Assembly: GCA_963728995.1 (NCBI GenBank)
Contig: CAVSMD010000008.1
Coordinates: 1-64,000, forward strand
From: FEN-1219 sp963728995
Lineage (GTDB): Bacteria > Pseudomonadota > Gammaproteobacteria > Steroidobacterales > Rariloculaceae
Length of the DNA: 64,000 nucleotides
Direction: 5' to 3'
Shown here: positions 10,701 to 17,573 of the stretch, piece after piece
Layout of the letters: the number at the start of each line of letters is the position of its first letter
Numbering within the stretch: position 1 is the first letter of the stretch
Notes under the pieces: model-generated
Databases searched by the model: none
Told to the model about the DNA's origin: nothing
Seen by the model: the letters and a program-made list of their open reading frames with translations, nothing else
Program-made: the position numbers and the translations under genes

Positions 10701-11083
10701 GAGCCGGGTGCGGCGCGACGGGCTGCCTGGAACCACGGATGCTGATCCGAGGTGTGGTTGACGACGAGCTCCGTGATCACCTTGATGCCGCGGCGATGCG
10801 CGGCCCGGACGAAATCGCGGAAATCTCGTTGCGTACCGTACTCGGGGTGGATCTTGCGATAGTCCGAGATGTCGTAGCCGTCGTCACGCATCGGTGAGGG
10901 GTAGAACGGCAGCAGCCACAACGCGTTGACGCCCAGGCTCTGAACGTAATCGAGCTTCTGCGTCAAGCCGCGGAAGTCGCCGACGCCGTCGTCGTCGGAG
11001 TCGAAGAACGACTTCACGTGCACCTGGTAGACGATCGCGTCCTTGTACCAGAGCGGGTCGTTGTCCCAGTCAGTGTCGCTCAT
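7766..11083 (-). CDS. treS: Trehalose synthase / maltokinase fusion (TreS-Pep2)
   Basis: 1105-residue bifunctional enzyme. Residues 1 to about 550 are the GH13 trehalose synthase (maltose to trehalose isomerase): it starts DPLWYKDAIVYQVHVKSFFDS, with nucleophile DGLRLDAIPYL near 203 and LLAEANQWPEDV near 245. The remaining half is a maltokinase of the aminoglycoside-phosphotransferase fold, with GDYHLGQVLLTKNDFVITD near 950 carrying the catalytic Asp region. Together they convert trehalose through maltose to maltose-1-phosphate, the donor for GlgE encoded upstream. TreS-maltokinase fusions are well known. The gene overlaps glgX by 20 bp and follows glgE after 35 bp. Confidence 0.95.
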   Translation of the reverse strand: MSDTDWDNDPLWYKDAIVYQVHVKSFFDSDDDGVGDFRGLTQKLDYVQSLGVNALWLLPFYPSPMRDDGYDISDYRKIHPEYGTQRDFRDFVRAAHRRGIKVITELVVNHTSDQHPWFQAARRAAPGSAKRNYYVWSDSDRKFPETRIIFTDTESSNWAWDPVAKQYYWHRFFSHQPDLNHNNPQVVRAVIRLLRFWLDMGVDGLRLDAIPYLCVKEGTTNENLPETHAVIRQIRAAVDAHYDNRMLLAEANQWPEDVSEYFGEGNECHMAYHFPLMPRMYMAIAQEDRHPIVEIMLQTPEIPNNCQWAVFLRNHDELTLEMVTDEERDYMYQIYATDRRMRLNVGIRRRLAPLMNNDADKIKLMNSILLSMPGSPIIYYGDELGMGDNVFLGDRNGVRTPMQWSPDRNAGFSRADPQRLYLPPIMDPVYGYEAVNVEAQSRDPSSHLNWMRRILSIRNTRRVFGRGRLEFLRPGNRNVLAYLREHEQESLLCVFNLARSAQPVELDLRRFRGRIPVELMGGTPFPPVGELPYLLTLPAHGFYWFELATESEARAPSWHEQRLPREEAPWLVLFAGLESFDLANVPASRRPLAARLRHQLETELLPAYLRGRRWFAGHGEALEHVTLSDSCLWHGGHGSWLLTLVEAGLGKNSQRYFVPLAATWEHEKERMAAAAPSSLARVRRQARTGLLFDAFADELFWRDILSGLQGRAVIELDGGSLHFLRTAAFESLADLRFDAESIRRPRSEGSNSTLLVGDELFLKGYRRIRDGINPEWEVGRFLTEVSPFPHVAPVAGALEFHERGKEPVTLALVQAAVRNQGDGWSYTWEYLTRFLEESIRLEEPMHHESYRLLMHKLGTRTAELHRALAVESGDPAFDPEPIDPAWLKAWTDRVAGEADATLERLRTRAQDTPQQAQALIAELLDSGFSGEELRAAAPTRADAARTRYHGDYHLGQVLLTKNDFVITDLEGEPGRSFEERRTKHTPLKDVAGMLRSFAYVRDAVARHTQPADAAVAKTRYALLEDWAEQARAAFLAGYEDAMADCRSYPRDAVQAQGLLRLARIEKTLYEIRYELDHRPDWLELPLRHLLTAVTQELRGHGPTGL

Positions 11084-11118
11084 GGTTAGGTATCGATCGT
11101 GATCCCGGGCTGCGCCGC

Positions 11119-13104
11119 CTACATGAAATAGTCGAAGTCCTGCTCGCGGCTGACGCGGCGACGAAGGCGCAGAATGTGGGCAGGTGCGACGTGCGGATCG
11201 AGCTCGACGTAATTGCGCCGCCCATGCCAGAGGTAGCGCGCGTCGGAGAGCAGGTCGTGGACCTGATACGGCTGGTCCTCACGAATGTGCCAATCCTCGA
11301 TCGGCAGCTCGACGAAGCCCGACTGCACGTGATGAGGGTCGAGGTTGACTACGGTCAGAATCACGTTCTCTAGATCGGGCGTCGACTTCGAGTAGCAAAT
11401 CACCTGGTCGTTATCGACACGATGGAAGCGGACGTTGCCATCGGAGTGCAGCGCGGCATTTTCATGCCGGATGCGGTTAACGCGGGCGATGAACTCTTTG
11501 AGACTACCGGGGCGCGCGAGCTCCCAGGTGCGAATCTCGTATTTCTCCGAGTTCAGATACTCCTCGCTGCCGGGTGTCCGGGGCGTCGCCTCGAGCAGCT
11601 CGAACGGCGGCCCGTAGATCCCATAGCTTGCGCCGAGCGTCGCCGCGAGCACGAGCCTGGCCATGAAAGCCGGCCGCCCGCCGAACTGCAGGTACTCGTG
11701 CAGGATGTCCGGTGTGTTGGGCCAGAAGTTTGGGCGGAAATACTCGCGGGAGCCCGGGCTGCATAGCTCGGTCACGTAGCTGGTGAGCTCGGCCTTGGTG
11801 TTGCGCCACGTGAAGTAGGTGTAGGACTGCGTGAAGCCGAGCTTCGCCAAGCGGTGCATGACCTTGGGTCGCGTAAAGGCCTCGGCGAGGAATATGACCT
11901 CCGGATGCCGCTCTTTCACGCGCGAGATCAGCCACTCCCAAAAGCCGAACGGTTTGGTATGCGGATTGTCGACGCGAAAGACGCTGATGCCTTGATCGAT
12001 CCAGAATTCGACCACCTCTTCGAGCTCTTGCCACAACGCCTGCCAATCGCTCGTCTCGAAGTCGAAGGGGTAGATGTCCTCGTATTTCTTCGGCGGGTTC
12101 TCCGCGTACTGAATCGTCCCGTCGGGCCTGTGTCGGAACCACTCTGGATGCTCGGTCACATAAGGGTGATCCGGCGAGCACTGGAACGCGATGTCGAGTG
12201 CGAGCTCGATGCCGCGCTTCTTGGCTGCCTCGACGAGACCGTGAAAGTCCTCGATGGTCCCGAGCTTCGGATGGATCGCCACGTGTCCGCCTTCGCTTGC
12301 GCCGATCGCCCACGGTGAGCCGGGGTCTTGCGGACCCGCCTGAAGGGCGTTGTTCGCCCCTTTGCGATTCGTGCGTCCGATGGGGTGAATCGGCGGCAAA
12401 TAGACGATGTCGAACCCCATTTCCGCAACGTATGACAGCTGCTCCTCGACTCGCTTGAACGTCCCGTGAGCATTCGCGGAATCGTACGTGGCGCGCGGAA
12501 AGAGCTCGTACCAGCTCGAAAATCGCGCTCTCTCGGGCTCGACGATAACCGGTAGCTCGCGACCGTACTCGGTTGCAAGGCGTCGATCGGGCGTATGCGG
12601 CATTCGCTCGAGCGTCGCTGGCTCGAGCCCCACCGCGCGCCGCTCCTCCAGGGGCCGTTTGCCGGTGAGCTTGCTCGCGACACGCAGCAACGCTTCGCGC
12701 TCGGCCTCGGGAAGGCTCTCGGCTGCTTCGCGCACCAGCGCGGCGCCCGCGGCGAGCGCACTCTTGATATCCTCGGCGTCGCGCCGTCGCGCGAAGTCGT
12801 TTCGCCACGTGAGAAAATGGTCGACCCAAGCGATCACGGTGTACTCGAAACGGCCGAGCGCGTCGACGGTGAACTCGCCCTGCCATCGGTCGTTGCCGAT
12901 CGCCATCATCGGCGTTTCGTGCCAGGCATCGGCGCCCGCCGGCCGATAACGCAAGACGCAACGGATCTGGTCGTGGCCGTCGGCGAAAGCGTCGGCGCTG
13001 ACGGCGACGGTTTCTCCCACGGTGCGCTTGATCGGAAAACGTCCGCCGTCGATCTGCGGGCGGACGTTCTCGATCACGACGCGGCGGCGGCCGTCCTCAG
13101 CCAT
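11119..13104 (-). CDS. glgE: Maltose-1-phosphate maltosyltransferase (GlgE)
   Basis: GH13_3 maltosyltransferase of 661 residues that elongates alpha-1,4-glucan with maltosyl units from maltose-1-phosphate. It opens with the GlgE-type start RRVVIENVRPQIDGGRFPIK. It carries DIVYLPPIHPIGRTNRKG near 240, DIAFQCSPDHPYVTEHPEWF near 310, nucleophile region VFRVDNPHTKPF near 380 and acid region FLAEAFTRP near 408. The length fits the family (about 660). The ATG start overlaps the glgB stop by 8 bp. No glgA or glgC lies in the window, so this cluster can make glucan through GlgE alone; copies elsewhere cannot be excluded. Confidence 0.95.
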   Translation of the reverse strand: MAEDGRRRVVIENVRPQIDGGRFPIKRTVGETVAVSADAFADGHDQIRCVLRYRPAGADAWHETPMMAIGNDRWQGEFTVDALGRFEYTVIAWVDHFLTWRNDFARRRDAEDIKSALAAGAALVREAAESLPEAEREALLRVASKLTGKRPLEERRAVGLEPATLERMPHTPDRRLATEYGRELPVIVEPERARFSSWYELFPRATYDSANAHGTFKRVEEQLSYVAEMGFDIVYLPPIHPIGRTNRKGANNALQAGPQDPGSPWAIGASEGGHVAIHPKLGTIEDFHGLVEAAKKRGIELALDIAFQCSPDHPYVTEHPEWFRHRPDGTIQYAENPPKKYEDIYPFDFETSDWQALWQELEEVVEFWIDQGISVFRVDNPHTKPFGFWEWLISRVKERHPEVIFLAEAFTRPKVMHRLAKLGFTQSYTYFTWRNTKAELTSYVTELCSPGSREYFRPNFWPNTPDILHEYLQFGGRPAFMARLVLAATLGASYGIYGPPFELLEATPRTPGSEEYLNSEKYEIRTWELARPGSLKEFIARVNRIRHENAALHSDGNVRFHRVDNDQVICYSKSTPDLENVILTVVNLDPHHVQSGFVELPIEDWHIREDQPYQVHDLLSDARYLWHGRRNYVELDPHVAPAHILRLRRRVSREQDFDYFM

Positions 13105-15022
13105 CGCTCGGCTCCGTGTGCCGACGCTCGCCCGGCGCCGTGAACAGCAGCGTTGCGAGCGGAGGCAGCGTGAGATTCAAGGAGTGGTAGCGCCCGTGGG
13201 CGCTGATCGGCGCCGCCTCAATCGCGCCCAGGTTGCCCTGGCCGCTGCCGCCGTAGAGCGGCGCGTCGCTGTTCAGCCGCTCCTCCCAGACGCCGCCGAA
13301 CGGGACGCCCACGCGGTAGTTCTCACGCGGCACCGGCGTGAAGTTGCAGATCGCGAGAACTACGTTGCTCGCATCCCTGTCCTTGCGCAGGAAGCTGATG
13401 ACGCTGCGCTCTCCGTCGTGACAGTCCACCCACTCGAAGCCGCCGGCATCGAAGTCGAGCTGCCACAGCGCCGGCTCTCCGCGGTAGAACGTATTGAGGT
13501 CCCTGAGCCAGCGTTGCAGACCGCCGTGCGGATTACCGTCCAGAATCGAGCTCCAGTCGAGGCTTCCCTCGTGGTCCCATTCGTTCCACTGGCCGAACTC
13601 GCCCCCCATGAACAGGAGCTTCTTCCCCGGGTGCGCGAACATGTAGCCGAACAGCGCGCGCAGATTCGCGAACCGCTGCCAATCATCGCCGGGCATCTTG
13701 CGCAGCAGCGACCCCTTGCCGTAGACGACCTCGTCGTGCGAGAGCGGCAGCAAGAAGTTCTCGGTAAATGCGTAGTAGATGCCGAATGTGAGCTCGTTGT
13801 GATGATACTTGCGATAGACAGAATCGACGCTCATGTAGCCCAAGACGTCGTGCATCCAGCCCATATTCCATTTCATACCGAAGCCGAGCCCGCCGATATA
13901 GGCCGGTCGCGACACCATCGGCCAGGCCGTGGATTCCTCGGCGATCATCTGCGTGTCGGGATGACGCGCGTAGGCGGATTCGTTGAGCTTGCGCAGGAAC
14001 TGAATGGCCTCTAGGTTCTCGCGTCCACCGTGCTCGTTCGGCAGCCATTCGCCGTCCTTGCGGCCGTAGTCGAGGTAGAGCATCGACGCCACGGCGTCGA
14101 CGCGGATCCCGTCGATGTGATAGTGCTCGAGCCAGAAGTCCGCGCTCGACAGCAGGAACGCGCGGACCTCGTGGCGGCCGTAGTTGAACACATAGCTGTG
14201 CCACTCGGGGTGATAGCCCTTCTTCGGGTCCTGATGCTCGTAGAGATACGTGCCGTCGAAGTAGGCGAGGCCATGCCCGTCGCCCGGGAAATGCGAGGGC
14301 ACCCAGTCGAGGATCACGCCGACGCCGCGCTGATGCAGATGGTCGATCAGGTACATGAGGTCTTGCGGAGTGCCGTAGCGCGCGGTGGCCGCGAAATAAC
14401 CCGTCGTCTGATAGCCCCATGAGCCGTAGAAGGGGTGCTCGGTGAGCGGTAGAAACTCGACGTGCGTGAAACCCATCCGGAGCACGTAGTCGGTCAACGG
14501 TTCGGCGATCTCGCGGTAGGACAAGGAACGTTGGGTCTCGCCGGTCCGGCACCACGAGCCGAGATGCACCTCGTAGATCGACCACGGCGCGTCGAGCGCA
14601 TTGCGCCCCGCGCGCGAGCTCATCCAGTCGCCGTCATTCCAATCGTAGTCGAGCGACCACACGCGCGAGGCGGTTCGCGGAGGCTCCTCGGCGAAAAACG
14701 CGAAAGGGTCTGCCTTCTCCATCTCGTAATCGTCGAGCCTCGACGCGATGTGGTACTTGTAGGCCGAGCCGTGCTTGACGCCGGTCACGAAGCCTTCCCA
14801 GATCCCGCTGCCATCGTCGCGAGGCTGCAATCGCGCGGCGCCGCGGCTCCAATCGTTGAAATCGCCAATGACCGATACGGCGCTGGCGTTCGGCGCCCAC
14901 ACCGCGAAGCGAGCGCCCGCGGCGTCGCCGCGGCCCGTCAAATGCGCGCCGAGCGCACGATACAGCGCACAGTGAGTGCCTTCGCGGAACAAGTGAATGT
15001 CTTGCTCGCCAAGAGTGCTCAT
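13097..15022 (-). CDS. glgB: 1,4-alpha-glucan branching enzyme (GlgB)
   Basis: 641-residue GH13_9 branching enzyme that introduces alpha-1,6 branches into the GlgE product. It has the CBM48 module (GARFAVWAPNASAVSVIGDFN) near the N-terminus, then THVEFLPLTEHPFYGSWGYQ, DWVPSHFPGDGHGLAYFDGT, the nucleophile region DGIRVDAVASMLYLDYGR near 307, MIAEESTAWP near 360 and PLSHDEVVYGKGSL near 420. It is the promoter-proximal gene of the cluster, with about 400 bp of apparently empty DNA upstream. The ATG at 15022 is preceded by only a weak ribosome binding site. Confidence 0.96.
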   Translation of the reverse strand: MSTLGEQDIHLFREGTHCALYRALGAHLTGRGDAAGARFAVWAPNASAVSVIGDFNDWSRGAARLQPRDDGSGIWEGFVTGVKHGSAYKYHIASRLDDYEMEKADPFAFFAEEPPRTASRVWSLDYDWNDGDWMSSRAGRNALDAPWSIYEVHLGSWCRTGETQRSLSYREIAEPLTDYVLRMGFTHVEFLPLTEHPFYGSWGYQTTGYFAATARYGTPQDLMYLIDHLHQRGVGVILDWVPSHFPGDGHGLAYFDGTYLYEHQDPKKGYHPEWHSYVFNYGRHEVRAFLLSSADFWLEHYHIDGIRVDAVASMLYLDYGRKDGEWLPNEHGGRENLEAIQFLRKLNESAYARHPDTQMIAEESTAWPMVSRPAYIGGLGFGMKWNMGWMHDVLGYMSVDSVYRKYHHNELTFGIYYAFTENFLLPLSHDEVVYGKGSLLRKMPGDDWQRFANLRALFGYMFAHPGKKLLFMGGEFGQWNEWDHEGSLDWSSILDGNPHGGLQRWLRDLNTFYRGEPALWQLDFDAGGFEWVDCHDGERSVISFLRKDRDASNVVLAICNFTPVPRENYRVGVPFGGVWEERLNSDAPLYGGSGQGNLGAIEAAPISAHGRYHSLNLTLPPLATLLFTAPGERRHTEPSDG

Positions 15023-15432
15023 CGCGCGACGAGTCCCGCTGCGGTCCGAGGGGGAACACTCGGCGAGGCGCGCCTGCTGTGGAACAACTTGTCTAAAAGG
15101 TACTTTTCCGGCATGTCTTGCAAACGCCTGCTTCGGAAAAGTCCTTCATTCTAGCCCGATGCCCAGCAATTTACATGCCGAGCGAAATTGGCGGCTCGCG
15201 CACGCTGCGCTCGATGCACCAGTGCATCGTTTGCAATCGCAGTGAAAACCGTACAAATCTCCGCAAGCGTCGAGCTGCCAGGCGCTGTGGCATCTCGGCA
15301 GCGCGGGTCGAGTGGCGAAGAGAAAGGAGGCTTGCTCGGCGCTAGCGCCGACTGCGCGAGCGTGATCTCGACCGATGCGCTGCGTATGGGCCGGCGGACC
15401 CGCGCGCCGGAGCCGAGTCGGCGTCAGGTTCC
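15023..15432. other. Intergenic region upstream of glgB
   Basis: This 410-bp stretch lies between the glgB start and a small minus-strand gene. It is lower in GC near 15080-15180. The open frames across it have no recognisable motifs or ribosome binding sites. It must hold the glgB promoter, but I could not identify a convincing -35/-10 or -24/-12 element. Confidence 0.4.
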
Positions 15433-15606
15433 CTAGCGGCGTCCGTCGGGCGGCGTCGTGGTCCGGTATCGGGCCGTGGATTCGAGCTCCGGATCGCTGC
15501 GTTCGACGACGACGCCGTCGCCATACTCCGGCTCGTGGTGCGTCGGCGGAAAGTGGCGCAAGAGCGGGCTATCTGCGCGGTCGGGTTGCTCGCGTCTTCG
15601 ATTCAT
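15433..15606 (-). CDS. Small hypothetical protein, 57 aa
   Basis: A short frame with a strong Shine-Dalgarno: AGGAGG lies 5 nt upstream of the ATG at 15606, one of the best in the window. The 57-residue product begins MNRRREQPDRADSPLLRHF and ends TTPPDGRR. It is strongly charged and rich in Arg, Pro and Asp/Glu, with no hydrophobic segment, so it is probably cytoplasmic and disordered. I recognise no family. It lies about 150 bp downstream of the selenoprotein gene on the same strand and could be the last gene of that operon. The support is the ribosome binding site and the clean frame only. Confidence 0.45.
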   Translation of the reverse strand: MNRRREQPDRADSPLLRHFPPTHHEPEYGDGVVVERSDPELESTARYRTTTPPDGRR

Positions 15607-15756
15607 CTGCGCCTCCTGCGACTCCAGTACGAGATGAAACGTAGCACAGCTAAATAGTTGGTATCGTCCGTGTGGACATAAGGATCGCCGGTCGATCGCC
15701 CGGTGGTCCGGGATGTGACGGCGCTCACGCTCGCGGCGGGGGCAGCGGCGGAGGCG

Positions 15757-17388
15757 CTACCGCCACGGATCGATATCGACGACGCCGAGTCGTGGCCCAC
15801 CGCCGACCATTTTCCACATCGCACCGGTCTCGCCGCCCACGACGACGACATGAACGTCCTCCGGCCGGAACATTCGGATCATGTCGTCCGGAGCCGCCTT
15901 CAGCATCGACGCATAGGGCTCGATGCCGGCGACGGCGCGCGGATGCGCGAGCGTCTGGATCCACTGGTTGTCCCAGTACTCGCGCGCCGGCAGGCGCGCA
16001 TGCTCGACGCACCAGTCGATCAGCTTTTCCTTGGTGTCGAAGCCGAGATCGACGAAGCCGCGTGCGACGAGCGGGTCGAGGCAGATGACCGGGCCCGTGT
16101 AGGGATCGCACGCCTGCAGCGAGCGCGTGAACTTCTCTTGCCACGTCTCGCGCGGGCCGCCGCCGAAGATCTGGTACCAGCCGCCGAGCAGCAGGCTCAC
16201 CGTGCTCTGCGTAGGTGCGCGGCCATGCTGGACGTGGAACGGCGGCCACGGGCTCGCGGCCTCGTTCTCGACGATCAACGCGTTGTAGCTCAGGAAATTG
16301 CCCTGCGAGCCCATGTAGGTCTCGTGCGGGACCGAGCCGCCTTGCAGGTTCTGGGAGAGCAGGCCGTACGCCCGGCCGATCGTCGCGTTCGCGTGGTTGT
16401 ATGGGCCCATCGCGCCGACGCCGTAGTTCATGCCGAGCTCGTCGCGGATCGGGCCGTTGACGATCGCGACCGTGGCTTGCGAGGTCGTCGAGCTCGATCG
16501 CCCCGATAGACCGCTCGCGGCCATCGCGAGAATCACGGGAAGGTACTCCGCCTTGGCGCCGGCCATGACGGCGTTCACGGCGACTTTCTCGACCGTGAAC
16601 TCCCACAGCTCCCGATACACGGTCGGGCGCAGGCGTCCGACGACCTCGTTCCGGTCGTGGCCCGTGCCGCGCAGCATCGCCTCGACGCGCTCGTCGGTCG
16701 GCAAAATGATCGGCTGGAAGTCGGTCCACTGATTCGCGATGAACAGCTGCTGCAGATTCTCCTCGGTATCCGGCGGCAGGAGGCGAGGGGTCGAGCGCTC
16801 GAACGACAGGCCACTGATGTCTTCCTCGCCGAGCGGCTGCGTGAGCCCGTCGATGACCTCCTGAGTGAACGGTCGCTTGCTGATCGGGTCCGTCCCGTCG
16901 ATGTAAGCGCGCAGGTCGGCGGCGCTGCGACCGACGACCGGCTGCGGCACGAAGGTTTGCCGCGTCGTCGGCATGCCGTTCGCGCGCGCGACCGAGCGCG
17001 CGAGCCGCGCGAACGCGTGCGTGTGCACGGCCACGGTCGGCACGCCGCCCTGCTCGAGGGCCATCGCGAGCCCGACGACCGTCGGGCTACAGGTGCTTCA
17101 GAGTCCTACACCGAGGATGGCCGCGTCGCCGTTCGCCTCGATCTCGGCGCGCATGTCGGGATCGTCCACCCAGCTTTCGCGGGGCTTGATGCCGCGAATC
17201 TCGACGCTCGGCAGCTTGGCTGCGAACCATTGCTTCAGCTGCTCCATGAAGGCCGCCGAGTTGTCGAACAGGCAATCGACGAGATACACGACCTTGCGAT
17301 CGAGGCTTTCGAGCCGCGGCGCGAGCCGTTTGCCGGTGACCTTGGGCGGATAGCCGCGCGGGTCGTGAACCGTGATCTTCTCGGCCAC
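15757..17388 (-). CDS. UGSC-like selenoprotein (in-frame UGA as selenocysteine)
   Basis: Two frames (17388-17101 and 17097-15757) join in phase across a TGA at 17098-17100, giving 543 residues with selenocysteine near position 97. Around the UGA the protein reads GDAAILGVGL-U-STCSPTVVGLAMALEQG, a UxxC redox motif followed by a helix. This resembles the UGSC family of (seleno)proteins, here with USTC. An 8-bp hairpin with a GGUC loop starts 9 nt after the UGA. The gene directly follows selA-selB-tRNA-Sec on the same strand. The start is GTG at 17388 (MAEKITVHDP), with GGAG 7 nt upstream; a TTG at 17418 is less likely. The C-terminal part after the UGA is long (about 446 residues), has no domain I recognise, and ends VVVVGGETGAMWKMV... 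The reaction is unknown, probably thiol/selenol redox. A conventional gene caller would split it. Confidence 0.85.
17069..17088 (-). promoter_or_regulatory. Bacterial SECIS element
   Basis: In the mRNA the hairpin is AGCCCGAC-GGUC-GUCGGGCU: eight perfect base pairs with a GGUC loop. It lies inside the coding region, 9 nt after the UGA; the loop begins 17 nt after the UGA. This fits the accepted bacterial geometry (apical loop 16-37 nt downstream, G at the top of the loop), and the GGUC matches the loop core of the E. coli fdhF element that SelB binds. No bulged U was seen in the stem. Confidence 0.85.
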
Positions 17389-17474
17389 TGGATATCTCCG
17401 GGCAATGTGCTGCGTCAAGTATACCTAGCGCACACTCCGGCGCGTGCATGGGGAACGTGCGAAGTGCCGAGGGA

Positions 17475-17567
17475 TGGCGGAGGTGGATGGGAATCGAACC
17501 CACCGCTCGGGTTCGCCGAGCCGCTGGTTTTGAAGACCAGGGAAGTCACCAGGCTTCATTCACCTCC
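17475..17567 (-). tRNA. selC: tRNA-Sec (anticodon TCA)
   Basis: 93-nt tRNA with anticodon TCA (complement of 17531-17533) in the loop of CTGGT-CTTCAAA-ACCAG. It has an extended variable arm (CTCGG-CGAA-CCGAG), a T-arm GTGGG-TTCGATT-CCCAT, and an acceptor stem GGAGGTG pairing with CACCTCC, with an A-C mismatch at position 8 of the expected 8-bp stem. Discriminator G and an encoded CCA (complement of 17475-17477) follow. The gene sits 6 bp after the selB stop and about 86 bp before the selenoprotein start, all on one strand, so it is probably co-transcribed. Confidence 0.96.
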
Positions 17568-17573
17568 GTGCCG

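Noticed and set aside
1..15022. Genomic island integrated at the tRNA-Leu
   Set aside because: No integrase, no second copy of the tRNA 3' end noticed in the window, and no base-composition break around the cluster. Left only as a question in the findings.
17418..17420. TTG at 17418 as the start of the selenoprotein
   Set aside because: The GTG at 17388 has GGAG at 7 nt and gives MAEKITVHDP, a plausible family start. The extra ten residues have no support.
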